Part shown: piece by piece, positions 7,493 to 16,723 of the stretch
How positions within the stretch are numbered: position 1 is the first letter of the stretch
Layout of the letters: every line of letters starts with the position of its first letter
Assembly (NCBI GenBank): GCA_965237445.1
Contig: OZ250142.1
Location: 2,108,001 to 2,172,000 of the forward strand
Direction: 5' to 3'
DNA: 64,000 bases
Source: G963668185 sp965237445
Lineage (GTDB): Bacteria; Chloroflexota; Dehalococcoidia; Lucifugimonadales; G963668185
Position numbers and translations under genes: made by a program
Notes under the pieces: model-generated
Told to the model about the DNA's origin: nothing
Databases searched by the model: none
What the model saw: only the letters and a program-made list of their open reading frames with translations

Positions 7493-10400
7493 CTAACGGG
7501 GTTCGAAGATGAGTTCTGGGATGACGACTTCCCAGTTGTCGCATTGGAGGCGGTCTTGGAAATCGGGCTCGGAACTGTCGCGGTCCCAGGTGGCTATGGC
7601 CAGGACGGTGGCGTAGGCGCAGCGCATGTCGGCGGGAGGCTCGTAGCTGGCGGCGAGGGTTCCTACTTGGGTGCCGTTGCGGTCCAACAGTTTCCAGCGG
7701 TCTGGTGCCTCGTGCACCTGGAGGCTGTCTCCGGGGGACAGGTTGGATATGGCTCGGTGCACGGGATGTCCCTGCCGTCTGTATCCGGCGAAGCTGAGGA
7801 AGACGTCCCGCAGGCTGAGCCTGCGGTAGCGCCGGGCCAGCTCGGGAGCGGCGGGCGGGAGGCCAATAGGCGTCTCTCGCTGCAGGACATATGGGCGGTT
7901 ATGCAGGGGGTCCTGGAAGGGGTGCGGCCTTGAGAGGCGAGCAAGGGTAAGGGTCTGACGAGCGCGGGTCATGGCGACGTAGTAGAGCCGGCGCGAGGCG
8001 TCCGGATCTTCGTTTCGGCCTATACGATCCCAGCCTCCGTCCAGGAGGACAACGTGGTCGAACTCCAGGCCCTTGGCGCGGTGTGCTGTCAGTAGCAATA
8101 GGCCGCGCTGCTGGCGGCGCGCGTCTCGGCACCACTCGGCTAGCCATTCGATGAAGTGAGCTGCGGGCGTTTCAGAGCCGCCCGATTCAAGTTCGAAGTC
8201 GGCTATAGCCTCTTTCAACAACTCGTTCCAAGGGCCAAAAGGCTGATCGTTCAGCCAGTGGTTCACGTCTCCGCTGGCGATCAGGCGGGAGTCTCCCGAA
8301 CGTAGCCATTGCACGAGCGCTTGAGTCTCCCGCAGTCGCCAGACGCTGGAGAGTTCTTCGTTTGCCATCTGAACCGGGATGCCCTCGATCTCGCAGAGGC
8401 TGCGTATGGGGTCCAAGTAGCTCCACTGACGCGCGATTACCGCGCATTTCGACCAGTGCCATTCAGTATCGAAGTAGGAGAGGCGTTTCAACTCGGCGAC
8501 GGCGGCCTGAGCCTGTGAAATAGGATCGTCGCCTACCGGCAGAACCTGAACACAGCCTCGGGCGACGGTGTCCCGCTCAGCCCGCGTGCCTCCCTTTGGG
8601 TCTTTCTCTCTCTCCCGGTTAATGTGGATTGGATGCCCAGACTTCATTCGTTGGCGAGCTGGCGCTATGACTTCATTGGCGGCATCGATGATGTGCCGGG
8701 TGGAGCGGTAGTTGTCCGTAAGAAAGGCCGGCCTTGGCCCGTAGTCCTGCTCAAAGCGGCGTATGTACTCGACTGAAGAGCCTCTGAATGAGTAAATGTT
8801 CTGATCGTCGTCTCCGACTGCGAAGATCGTGAGCTTTTCGTCTTCGTCCGGAATGGTCCTACCGGCCAGAGCGGAAATTAGGTCGTACTCATCAGGGCCA
8901 ACGTCCTGGTACTCGTCAAGGAGTATCCAGCGGAAGCCGCGAAGGAGCCGGGCTCTGTGCTCATCGGCTTCGTTGGGAGGCACGTCATCGCCGCGCAGCA
9001 GTGCCGTTGCCTGTCGAAGAATGTCCTGGAAATCGAGATCGTCCACTCGATTTGCACGTCCTGTGAAGCTGGCGCCGACAAGCCGCATCGCGAGAGCGTG
9101 GCACGTGAGTACGATCACGCCTCGGGCGTCGTCGCCGATTAGCTCGGCAAGACGGCGACGGATCTCGACGGCGGCGTGCCGGTTGTAGGCGAGGGCTATG
9201 ATGCCGCGTGGATTCTCTCGTTTCGCGCGAACCAGGTACGCGATTCGATGAACAAGGACTCTAGTCTTGCCGGAGCCGGGGCCCGCGAGCACGAGGACGT
9301 TGGTCTGCTCACGGTCGTCCGCGACAATCCGGCGTTGGATGGGATTGTTCAGGCTCTCGACGATGGTCTGCCACGAATCCGGCGTAGTCTGGCGGGAGGT
9401 CAGCCCCGCACGGCCGGCCAACCAACGGTTGAGGAAGCTGTCTCGCGGAAAGGCGAAGTAGTCCAAAGTAAGCTGCAGTGCATCTGCAATGGCTTCGAGT
9501 CCCCTGAGAGCGTATTCGGCGATTATGTGGACCTGCAGAACCTGTTCGTCGTAGTGGATTTTCAAGGGCTCGAAGTCTGACTGAACGAAACGCCGCCTTT
9601 CAGGCTTGAGGCGAATGGTCATGGCGGGCCGGAACACTGCGAGGCCCCTGTTGAGCCGAATCACCTCCTGCTCGTGCAGCCAGAGAAGGGCGCGGTCCAT
9701 CAGTTTCCGTGGTTCGTTGACTTCGCTTGTCAGAGTCATGTCGGACGAGACGGCCTGTTGGAGGTTCCCCAGTGTTGTCTCCGCCAGCAGGTCGGTACCT
9801 CTGATACCTGACGGCAACTGGCCGACCAGGTGTTTCAGGAGATGGCCCGCAGCCGTACGGCGCTGCTCGGCGATTCTCTCCAGAGTGTTCCACTCGCGCC
9901 GAAGAGTTACGTACATCGTCTCGGTATCGCGCCTTCGCACGGCGAGGCTTCCGCCACTGCTCCCGCCACGCCCATCGGCGGCGATGCTCCTGGTGATCCG
10001 CGCCAGCCGTTCGGGGAGGGCGTAGTCATGCCCTTTTTCCTTGAGGCGTTGGGTAGCAAGACGAAGGTGAAGCTGTGAGGTGTCGCCCTTGTCCAAGTCA
10101 GGGTCGGTCTCGCGCAAGAGGCGGATGAGGTCATGCTCCAGTGCGGTTGCCTGTGTGTAGCGCTGCTGAGAGTGGTTCCGCACGCCAACGTGGACATAGG
10201 CCGTCAAGACGGTGTCATTGCTGGCGATGCCAAACCGCTCAAGGTCGTAAAGGGCGCCGCGCACACCGTCTGAATCGAGACCAGTCGCGTTCATGAGTTC
10301 GTCTGTGGATATGCCCTCGTCGGCCTTCGCATCGATCAGGTTTGCGACGATGGTGATCAACCGGCGACGGTGCCTGTCGTCGATGCGGACTCTGTTCAGC

Positions 10401-12619
10401 CTCTCACGGGCCTCATTGGCCGAATTTACGCGCAGAGACGATGGGAAGATGTTGACGCGGTTCTCCTCCCGCGTCAGCAGCACGGCGTCTTCGAGCCAGG
10501 ACACGGCGGTACGTACCCGGGTGTCGTCCGTAGTGGAATCACGCAGGAATTCGTGGTCATCATCCTCGCCGAGAATTTCGCCAGAGGTGGCGATTACCTC
10601 GCCCTCAGAACGCTTGCGACGGTCGAGATTACGGAGCGCCTTCAGGACGGCCTGAATTTCTTGCCTCGTGAGGCGTGAGTAGGCGGAAAGGCTGAACTGA
10701 CGCTCGACGTCTTCCTGTGTGTAGAAGAGGACGCAGCGCGCCTGCTGCTGGTCGCGCCCGGCACGCCCGGCTTCCTGCATGTAGTTCTCAAGGGAGCCGG
10801 GGATGTCAGCGTGGACAACGAGGCGCACGTCCGGCTTGTCGATGCCCATGCCAAAGGCGTTGGTGGCGACGATGACCCGCAAATCGCCGTTGATGAAGCT
10901 CTCCTGAACGTTCTTCTTGGTCTCCGGCGGCAGATCGCCGTGGAAGAAATCTGCCTTCAGGCCTTTCTCCTGCAGAAATTCGGCAAGTTCCCGCGTATGG
11001 CGGCGTGTGGCGCAGTAGACGATTGCGCCTCCGTCCTCGTCCTCCGGCATGTCTGCCTCGATAATCTGGTGAACGTGGGCGAACTTCTCTCCGGGGGTTG
11101 TCGGGACGACCACGAATTCCAGGTTAGTTCGCTGGGCGCCGCCATCGAAGACTCTTAGCCGCATTTCCAGTTCCTGTTGGAAGTAGGCGACGATATCCGC
11201 TTTCACATCAGGCTTGGCCGTGGCGGTCAGGCACAGCACCGGAGGCACGGGGCCTTCCCTGGACCGCTCGCGGATGAAACGCCCAATGTAACGGTAGTCG
11301 GGTCGGAAGTCGTGGCCCCATCTCGAGAGGCAATGTGCCTCGTCCAGAACCCAGGCGCCGATCTCACGCTGGTCCAGCACGCGGCGAACCGAGATACTGC
11401 GGAGTTGCTCCGGCGAAATGATCAGGATGGCGGCGTCTCCAAGGCGAACCTTGTCGAGGGCGTCGGCTCGCTCAGGCATCGACAGCAGCCCGTTTACGGT
11501 GACGCAGGAGTCGATGCCCCGCTTCTGGAGGCCGTCGACCTGGTCGGCCATGAGAGCGACGAGCGGCGAGATCACGACCGTCAGGGCGCCGGTCTTGTCG
11601 TATAGCGACAGGGCGGGCACCTGGTAGCAGAGGGACTTGCCGGAGCCTGTCGGCATGATTCCCAGCACGTGCTCCTTCCCCATCGCAGCCTTGGTGATGG
11701 ACTGCTGCATGGGACGACCTGCCTCATCGACGGGTTCTTGGCGGAAGTCCGGGAACCGGAACCAGCGGGCGAGCTCCTTGCGGGCGTTGTGGCGCTCCCG
11801 GCACCAGTCGCAGCCGGCATCGGTGCATGGAGTATCGCGTAACAAGCGCACGAGCCGGCCGGCGTCTGGGAACTGGTGACGCACCCATGGCGGCATGACC
11901 GAGTTATCGCCCGAAACCGAGAGCCAGGCGAGAGCGAATGCCAGCGGCCAGCCGTTCTTTGCGGCTTCTCCAGCAACCTGGCGCGCATGGGTCCTGCAGG
12001 CCTTGCCAGCAAGCTGCGCGTCGATGGCGTCACGCGCTTCGGTATCGGACGGACGGAGCACGTTGCGCACGTGCCGGAAGACCATGTCATTGCCGGCGCC
12101 CTTTTCGGCCGTTGTCAGCCAGTGCCAAGCTGTAAGCAGGTTGTCAGGCGCGTCCCGCAGCTCCTTCAACTGGTTACCGAAGACTTCCAGTGTGAGCCTG
12201 GCGTCCAACTCGGGGTCGTTGAGGCGTCCGCGGTTTAGCCGGCCGTCCTGGTAATGCTTGACGAGGTGGTGGTACGGGTTGCGCGGGTAGGCGAGAGGAT
12301 TGAGGCGAAGCGTGTCTACGACGGGGAGCCTCAAGAGCGCCAAACCTGGGTTGGCGGCCCGCAGGTGGGGCAGGTCGAACTCGATGATGTTGTGGCCAAT
12401 GAGGAAGTCCACACCATCGGCAAGGATGTCCAAACGCGACAAAGACGCTTCAAGGCCGCCCTGCGATGGGAAGACGAGGGTTTGACCGGTGTCCGGGCGA
12501 ACGCCGGCGAAGGCGCGGATGCGCTCGTCTTTGTCCATTTCAAGGTCTACGGAGAGGCAGCGGAACGGGACGCTGCCAGTATCTGCGGACGGGATAGTGG
12601 GGCGGGAGGGCTTTGACAT
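7493..12619 (-). CDS. Exonuclease-RecQ-UvrD triple fusion helicase
   Basis: Giant DNA repair protein of about 1,708 residues from ATG 12619; an in-frame ATG at 12766 adds 49 residues but would cover the promoter region of the divergent gene. Three parts are visible. Residues ~20-145: a DEDD-type 3'-5' exonuclease (SVDLEMD, GHNIIEFDLPHL, LNDPELDARLT). Residues ~300-650: a RecQ superfamily 2 helicase (Walker A MPTGSGKSLCYQ, VLDEAHCLSRWGHDF, GMGIDKPDVR, QEAGRAGRD). Residues ~1085-1640: a UvrD/PcrA superfamily 1 helicase (AGPGSGKTRVL, LLDEYQDVG, GDDDQNIYSFRG, AHRAKGLEFDHVVLL, YVAMTRAR). Exonuclease plus RecQ recalls WRN. Combining 3'-5' SF2 and SF1 motors in one chain suggests a role in recombination, fork repair or defence. 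The biological role is inferred. Confidence 0.9.
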   Translation of the reverse strand: MSKPSRPTIPSADTGSVPFRCLSVDLEMDKDERIRAFAGVRPDTGQTLVFPSQGGLEASLSRLDILADGVDFLIGHNIIEFDLPHLRAANPGLALLRLPVVDTLRLNPLAYPRNPYHHLVKHYQDGRLNRGRLNDPELDARLTLEVFGNQLKELRDAPDNLLTAWHWLTTAEKGAGNDMVFRHVRNVLRPSDTEARDAIDAQLAGKACRTHARQVAGEAAKNGWPLAFALAWLSVSGDNSVMPPWVRHQFPDAGRLVRLLRDTPCTDAGCDWCRERHNARKELARWFRFPDFRQEPVDEAGRPMQQSITKAAMGKEHVLGIMPTGSGKSLCYQVPALSLYDKTGALTVVISPLVALMADQVDGLQKRGIDSCVTVNGLLSMPERADALDKVRLGDAAILIISPEQLRSISVRRVLDQREIGAWVLDEAHCLSRWGHDFRPDYRYIGRFIRERSREGPVPPVLCLTATAKPDVKADIVAYFQQELEMRLRVFDGGAQRTNLEFVVVPTTPGEKFAHVHQIIEADMPEDEDGGAIVYCATRRHTRELAEFLQEKGLKADFFHGDLPPETKKNVQESFINGDLRVIVATNAFGMGIDKPDVRLVVHADIPGSLENYMQEAGRAGRDQQQARCVLFYTQEDVERQFSLSAYSRLTRQEIQAVLKALRNLDRRKRSEGEVIATSGEILGEDDDHEFLRDSTTDDTRVRTAVSWLEDAVLLTREENRVNIFPSSLRVNSANEARERLNRVRIDDRHRRRLITIVANLIDAKADEGISTDELMNATGLDSDGVRGALYDLERFGIASNDTVLTAYVHVGVRNHSQQRYTQATALEHDLIRLLRETDPDLDKGDTSQLHLRLATQRLKEKGHDYALPERLARITRSIAADGRGGSSGGSLAVRRRDTETMYVTLRREWNTLERIAEQRRTAAGHLLKHLVGQLPSGIRGTDLLAETTLGNLQQAVSSDMTLTSEVNEPRKLMDRALLWLHEQEVIRLNRGLAVFRPAMTIRLKPERRRFVQSDFEPLKIHYDEQVLQVHIIAEYALRGLEAIADALQLTLDYFAFPRDSFLNRWLAGRAGLTSRQTTPDSWQTIVESLNNPIQRRIVADDREQTNVLVLAGPGSGKTRVLVHRIAYLVRAKRENPRGIIALAYNRHAAVEIRRRLAELIGDDARGVIVLTCHALAMRLVGASFTGRANRVDDLDFQDILRQATALLRGDDVPPNEADEHRARLLRGFRWILLDEYQDVGPDEYDLISALAGRTIPDEDEKLTIFAVGDDDQNIYSFRGSSVEYIRRFEQDYGPRPAFLTDNYRSTRHIIDAANEVIAPARQRMKSGHPIHINREREKDPKGGTRAERDTVARGCVQVLPVGDDPISQAQAAVAELKRLSYFDTEWHWSKCAVIARQWSYLDPIRSLCEIEGIPVQMANEELSSVWRLRETQALVQWLRSGDSRLIASGDVNHWLNDQPFGPWNELLKEAIADFELESGGSETPAAHFIEWLAEWCRDARRQQRGLLLLTAHRAKGLEFDHVVLLDGGWDRIGRNEDPDASRRLYYVAMTRARQTLTLARLSRPHPFQDPLHNRPYVLQRETPIGLPPAAPELARRYRRLSLRDVFLSFAGYRRQGHPVHRAISNLSPGDSLQVHEAPDRWKLLDRNGTQVGTLAASYEPPADMRCAYATVLAIATWDRDSSEPDFQDRLQCDNWEVVIPELIFEPR

Positions 12620-12786
12620 TTGCACCAAGCCTGCGTCCAAGCGTTGCTGTTCTGGGATGCGATTATAGAGGGCTTTCGCGAGGTTGCCAGTACCTGGAGG
12701 GCGGCGGGAAAAAGGTCTGCGGGTCTTTTGGCGCTGAACTTCATTTTCCCTTGCTGTTCCGGGCATGGTCGAAGAACCTAGAGCGC

Positions 12787-13086
12787 ATGGCCGCGAGCCT
12801 TGACCGCCAGTACTACGTGTACGTTCTGACTAACAGCACTAGACGGCTTTACGTTGGAGTGACGGGCGACCTGGAGGGAAGGATGTACGCGCACAGGAAC
12901 AAGCTGGTGCCGGGCTTTGCGAGTAGGTACAACCTCAAGTGGCTGGCTTACTATGAGGTGACTTCGGATGTTTGGTCCGCAATTGCGCGGGAGAAGCAGA
13001 TCAAGCGGTGGAGGCGGGAGAAGAAGTTGGCATTGGTGGAGTCGATGAATCCGGAGTGGAAGGACCTGTCGCTGGAGTGGGGTTAG
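12787..13086 (+). CDS. GIY-YIG nuclease-domain protein (UPF0213/YhbQ-like)
   Basis: Small single-domain protein of 99 aa with the GIY-YIG fold signature: YYVYVLTN, then RRLYVGVTGDLEGRMYAHR with the conserved Arg, then YYEVTSDVWSAIAREKQIKRWRREKK with the catalytic-type Glu. ATG 12787 matches the family start; an upstream extension of the frame has no family similarity. It diverges from the fusion helicase, and both lie between family B repeats. YhbQ-type proteins have weak or unclear nuclease activity; substrate unknown. Confidence 0.88.
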   Translation: MAASLDRQYYVYVLTNSTRRLYVGVTGDLEGRMYAHRNKLVPGFASRYNLKWLAYYEVTSDVWSAIAREKQIKRWRREKKLALVESMNPEWKDLSLEWG

Positions 13087-13829
13087 GGGCTTCGCGCGTG
13101 TGCGCGGGCGGCATGACAAGAGCATTGAGTGTTCGGTTTCAGGTTGTTTTGCGTGGCGGGAGGTTTTGGATTTCTCGGCTTCGCTCGAAATGACAGGGTG
13201 GAGCGCTCGAAATGACAGGCGGTGGGCGCTCGAAATGACAGTTGTTTGCAGGCGGAATGACAGGTGGTGGGTGAAGTTATGGAGCGCGGAAGCTTTCTTG
13301 GGCGATTGGGGCTTGGTGCGTGGCGGGACGATGGTGGGGACGGTATGAAGGAGGCGAGGTTTCGGTTATAGGGTCGTGGTGCGTGGCGTGAGATTTTAGA
13401 TTTCTCGGCTTCGCTCGAAATGACAGAGCGGAGCGCTCGAAATGACAATTTTTTGCAGGCGGAATGACAGGTGGTGGGGGAAGTTACGGAGCGCGGGAGC
13501 CTTCTTGGGCGATTGGGTCGAGGTGGCTGGCGGGACGATGGTGGGGACGGTATGAAGGAGGCGAGGTTTCGGTTATAGGGTCGTGGTGCGTGGCGTGAGG
13601 TTTTAGATTTCTCGGCTTCGCTCGAAATGACAGGGTGGAGCGCTCGAAATGACAGGCGGTGGGCGCTTGGACTGACAGGCGGTGGGCGCTTGGACTGACA
13701 GGTGGTGGCGTCGGAATGACGGAAGGCAGGCGCAAGAACGGGAGGTGTTGGACTGGTTGTGGGGGCGTGGGTGCTTTGCTATATTCGTTGCCTTGACTTT
13801 GGGGACTCCACGACGAAGGTTTTTGGCTT
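13087..13829. repeat. Family B repeat cluster with a 207-bp tandem duplication
   Basis: A 743-base gene-free spacer. It contains three family B units (about 13159-13218, 13387-13448, 13598-13660), each with TTTCTCGGCTTCGCTCG then AAATGACAG. Two adjacent blocks of period 207 (about 13244-13450 and 13451-13657) are near-identical, for example a shared segment from GACGATGGTGGGGACGG onward. A shorter tandem GGGCGCTTGGACTGACA repeat follows at 13668-13700. The 5' region of sdhA begins near 13740. Confidence 0.85.
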
Positions 13830-15503
13830 TTGTTCGAGCATGATGTACTGATTATCGGGGCGGGTCTTGCGGGGATGCGCGCGGCGCTGGCGGCGCAGCA
13901 GAACGGCGCGGACGTGGCCGTTGTCACGAAGGTGCACCCGGTACGCAGCCACTCGAACGCGGCGCAGGGCGGCATCAACGCAGCGCTGACGCATCGGGGC
14001 GATGACTGGCGCGACCACGCCTTCGACACGATCAAGGGCAGCGACTACCTGGCGGACCAGGACGCGGTGGAGATCATGTGCCGGGAGGCGGGGGATGAGG
14101 TCGTGTCGATGGAGAACATGGGCGTGATCTTCAATCGCGACGACGAGGGCCGGCTGGGCACGAGGGCGTTCGGGGGCCAGGGCAAGGCGCGGACGTTCTT
14201 CGTTGCGGACTTCACTGGACAGGCGCTCCTTCACGTCCTATACGAGCAACTGATCAAGGCGGGCGTGCGCGTGTACGAGGAGTGGTTCGCACTGTCGCTG
14301 ATCGTGCGGGACGGCGAGTGCGGCGGCGCGGTGCTGATGGAGATGCGGACAGGCGACGTGCACGTGGTGCGGTCGAAGGCGGTCATCATCGCAGCAGGTG
14401 GGCTGGGGCGCGTGTTCGAGCCAAGCACAAACGCGCTGATCTGCACTGGCGACGGCATGTCGCTGGCGTACCGGGCGGGCGCGGAACTGATGGACATGGA
14501 GATGGTGCAGTACCACCCGACGACGCTGCAGGGCACGGGGGTGCTTATCAGCGAGGCGGCGCGCGGCGAGGGCGCGCACCTGCTCAACGCGAACGGCGAC
14601 CGGTTCATGAAGACGTACGCTCCCAACATGATAGAGCTGGCGTCGAGGGACGTGGTGTCGCGAGCGGAGCAGACGGAGATCAACGAGGGCAGGGGCGTCG
14701 ACGGCTGCGTGCTGCTGGACTGCCAGCACCTGGGGGAGCGGCTCATCGACGAGAGGCTGTCGCAGATCCACCAAATCGGGATGGATTTCGCGAACGTGGA
14801 CCTCAAGAAGAGCCCGATCCCGATTCAGCCGGGGATGCACTACCAGATGGGCGGCGTGAAGACGAACGTGGACGGCGAGACGGCGCTGCCCGGGCTGTAC
14901 GCGGCGGGCGAGGCGGCGTGCGTCAGCGTGCACGGCGGCAACCGGCTGGGGGCGAATTCGCTGCTGGACACGCTCGTGTTCGGCCGGCGGTCGGGCGTCC
15001 ATGCGGCGGAGAGGGCGCGAGGCAAGGGGCACCTGTCGCTCGCTGACGGCGACGCGCAGGCGGACGTCAGGGAGATCGCGGCGCTGCTGGAGCGGGAGCC
15101 GGGCGAGCTGTTCGGGTCGGTCCGGGCGGACATGGGCGCGGCGATGAACCGGAACCTGGCAGTGTTCAGGGACCACGATGGCATCTCGGAGGCTATCCAT
15201 GAGATGGCGACGCTGCGGGAGAGATTCGCGAACGTGTACGTGCCGGACAAGGGCAAGACGTTCAACACAGGGCTGATCTTCACGCTAGAGCAGGGGTTCA
15301 TGCTGGACTGCGCGGAGACGATCGCGCATAGCGCGCTGGAACGGGAGGAGAGCCGAGGAGCGCACACGCGGACGGACATGCCGGACCGGGACGACGAGAA
15401 CTGGCTCAAGCATGTGGTGGTGCGCAAGGGGCCGGAGGGGCCGTCGCTGGACTACGAGCCGGTGACGATCACGGACTGGGAACCGGTGGCGCGAACATAC
15501 TAG
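13830..15503 (+). CDS. sdhA: Succinate dehydrogenase/fumarate reductase flavoprotein subunit
   Basis: FAD-bearing catalytic subunit of complex II, 557 aa. The N-terminal dinucleotide fold is DVLIIGAGLAGMRAAL. The covalent-FAD histidine lies in VRSHSNAAQGG. HPTTLQGTGVLISEAARGEG and NRLGANSLLD are conserved active-site and FAD segments, and the C-terminal capping region is complete. The start is TTG 13830 directly before FEHDVLIIG, with GAAGG upstream. It leads an sdhA-sdhB-sdhE cluster, with 267 bases of repeat sequence before sdhB, unusual for a co-transcribed complex. No SdhC/SdhD membrane anchors are present; the third subunit is a cysteine-rich SdhE. Confidence 0.94.
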   Translation: MFEHDVLIIGAGLAGMRAALAAQQNGADVAVVTKVHPVRSHSNAAQGGINAALTHRGDDWRDHAFDTIKGSDYLADQDAVEIMCREAGDEVVSMENMGVIFNRDDEGRLGTRAFGGQGKARTFFVADFTGQALLHVLYEQLIKAGVRVYEEWFALSLIVRDGECGGAVLMEMRTGDVHVVRSKAVIIAAGGLGRVFEPSTNALICTGDGMSLAYRAGAELMDMEMVQYHPTTLQGTGVLISEAARGEGAHLLNANGDRFMKTYAPNMIELASRDVVSRAEQTEINEGRGVDGCVLLDCQHLGERLIDERLSQIHQIGMDFANVDLKKSPIPIQPGMHYQMGGVKTNVDGETALPGLYAAGEAACVSVHGGNRLGANSLLDTLVFGRRSGVHAAERARGKGHLSLADGDAQADVREIAALLEREPGELFGSVRADMGAAMNRNLAVFRDHDGISEAIHEMATLRERFANVYVPDKGKTFNTGLIFTLEQGFMLDCAETIAHSALEREESRGAHTRTDMPDRDDENWLKHVVVRKGPEGPSLDYEPVTITDWEPVARTY

Positions 15504-15770
15504 GCAGGCAGGGCATGGCCCTGCACCCATAAAGGGGGTATGGACGCTGGAATTCGGTAAGTGGGGAGTTTTGGGTGAGGGTGGGGTCACCCTCACCTCA
15601 GTCCTCTCCCATCGAGGGAGAGGAGGGTTTGTTGGAAGGATGTTGTTGGCGGAGGGGGCTCGTCTACAGGCTTAGGGCGAACGGAGATTACAGGCCTGGC
15701 AGGCGGGCACTTGGGAGGGAACCCCATCCTAGCCTTCCCCAGCAGACTGGGGAAGGAACCAGAGGACTAG
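15504..15770. repeat. Family A hairpins between sdhA and sdhB
   Basis: Holds a CCTCTCCCatcgaGGGAGAGG-type hairpin near 15603-15622 and a perfect core CCTTCCCCAG-caga-CTGGGGAAGG at 15733-15756, ending 14 bases before the sdhB start. It may shape the sdhAB transcript or separate two transcripts. A short CACCCATAAAGGGG motif at about 15523-15537 recurs near 33868. Confidence 0.8.
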
Positions 15771-16721
15771 ATGGACGTAAAGTTAAAGGTTAGGCGGTTC
15801 GATCCGGATGCGGGGGCGCCGGGGGAGGACTTCAGCCGGTACGAGATGGACGTGCCGGAGTTCTACTCGGTGCTGGACTGCCTGATCAAGGTGCGTGAAG
15901 AGATTGACGGGACGCTGGCGCTGCGGTGCTCGTGCCGGAGCGCGATCTGCGGCTCGTGCGCGATGCGCATCAACGGGCAGGCGGGGCTCGCGTGCAACAC
16001 GAAGGCGTCGGAGGCCGGCCGGAACGGCGGCGAGATCGTGATTGAGCCGGCGGGGAACATGCCGGTGATCAAGGACCTGATCACGGATTTCGAGCTGTTC
16101 TGGGACAAGATCAGGGACGTCGATCCCTACCTGCGACCGGAGTCTGCGCCACCACCGGGGCAGGAGTACGAGGTCCCGAACGAGGACATGCTAAGGCTGG
16201 CCGGCGTGATGGCGTGCATCATGTGCGGCGCGTGCGTGTCGGACTGCACGGTGCTGGAGGTGGACGAGAACTTCCTGGGGCCGGCGGCGCTGGCGAAGGC
16301 GTACCGCTTCGTGGGCGATCCGAGGGACGACGCGGACAGAGCGCGGCTTTCTAAGCTGAACGGGGACGGCGGCGTGTGGGACTGCACGAGATGCATGCAG
16401 TGCGTGGAGGTGTGCCCGAAGGACGTGGACCCGATGGGAAGGATCATGCTGCTGCGCGAGGCGTCGATGGAGAGCGGCGTGCCGGGCGGGTACGGCGCGA
16501 GGCACGTGACGGCGTTCACGGACTCGGTGCGGCACAGCGGCTGGCTGGACGAACTTCGTCTGACGGTGAACACGTTCGGGATGTTCAACGTGCCGAAGCT
16601 GCTCCAGATGGCGCCAACGGCGCTGCGGGCGCTGAGGGCGGGCAAGGTCCCGCCGCTAGTACACAAGAGCATACCGGGCGTGGACCACGTCAGGCGGCTA
16701 TTCGAGAGACACGGAGCATAG
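15771..16721 (+). CDS. sdhB: Succinate dehydrogenase/fumarate reductase iron-sulfur subunit
   Basis: Electron-transfer subunit of complex II, 316 aa, longer than the usual ~240 because of a C-terminal extension after about residue 235. The plant-type [2Fe-2S] motif is CSCRSAICGSC with a fourth Cys in GLACNT. The first ferredoxin-type cluster is CIMCGACVSDC. The second is CTRCMQCVEVCPK, which has a cysteine where classical SdhB has a non-ligand residue, so it can bind [4Fe-4S] instead of [3Fe-4S], as described for class E/F enzymes. ATG 15771 follows a GGAAC/AGAGG region and a hairpin repeat. sdhE follows within 2 bases. Confidence 0.93.
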   Translation: MDVKLKVRRFDPDAGAPGEDFSRYEMDVPEFYSVLDCLIKVREEIDGTLALRCSCRSAICGSCAMRINGQAGLACNTKASEAGRNGGEIVIEPAGNMPVIKDLITDFELFWDKIRDVDPYLRPESAPPPGQEYEVPNEDMLRLAGVMACIMCGACVSDCTVLEVDENFLGPAALAKAYRFVGDPRDDADRARLSKLNGDGGVWDCTRCMQCVEVCPKDVDPMGRIMLLREASMESGVPGGYGARHVTAFTDSVRHSGWLDELRLTVNTFGMFNVPKLLQMAPTALRALRAGKVPPLVHKSIPGVDHVRRLFERHGA

Positions 16722-16723
16722 AT

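Noticed and set aside
13159..13700. Possible CRISPR array from repeated AAATGACAG units
   Set aside because: Repeat spacing is irregular, inter-repeat segments are repeats themselves, and no cas genes are near.
16376..16723. A 116-codon N-terminal extension of sdhE
   Set aside because: It overlaps sdhB in another frame and carries no SdhE similarity; GTG 16724 directly after the sdhB stop is the better start.
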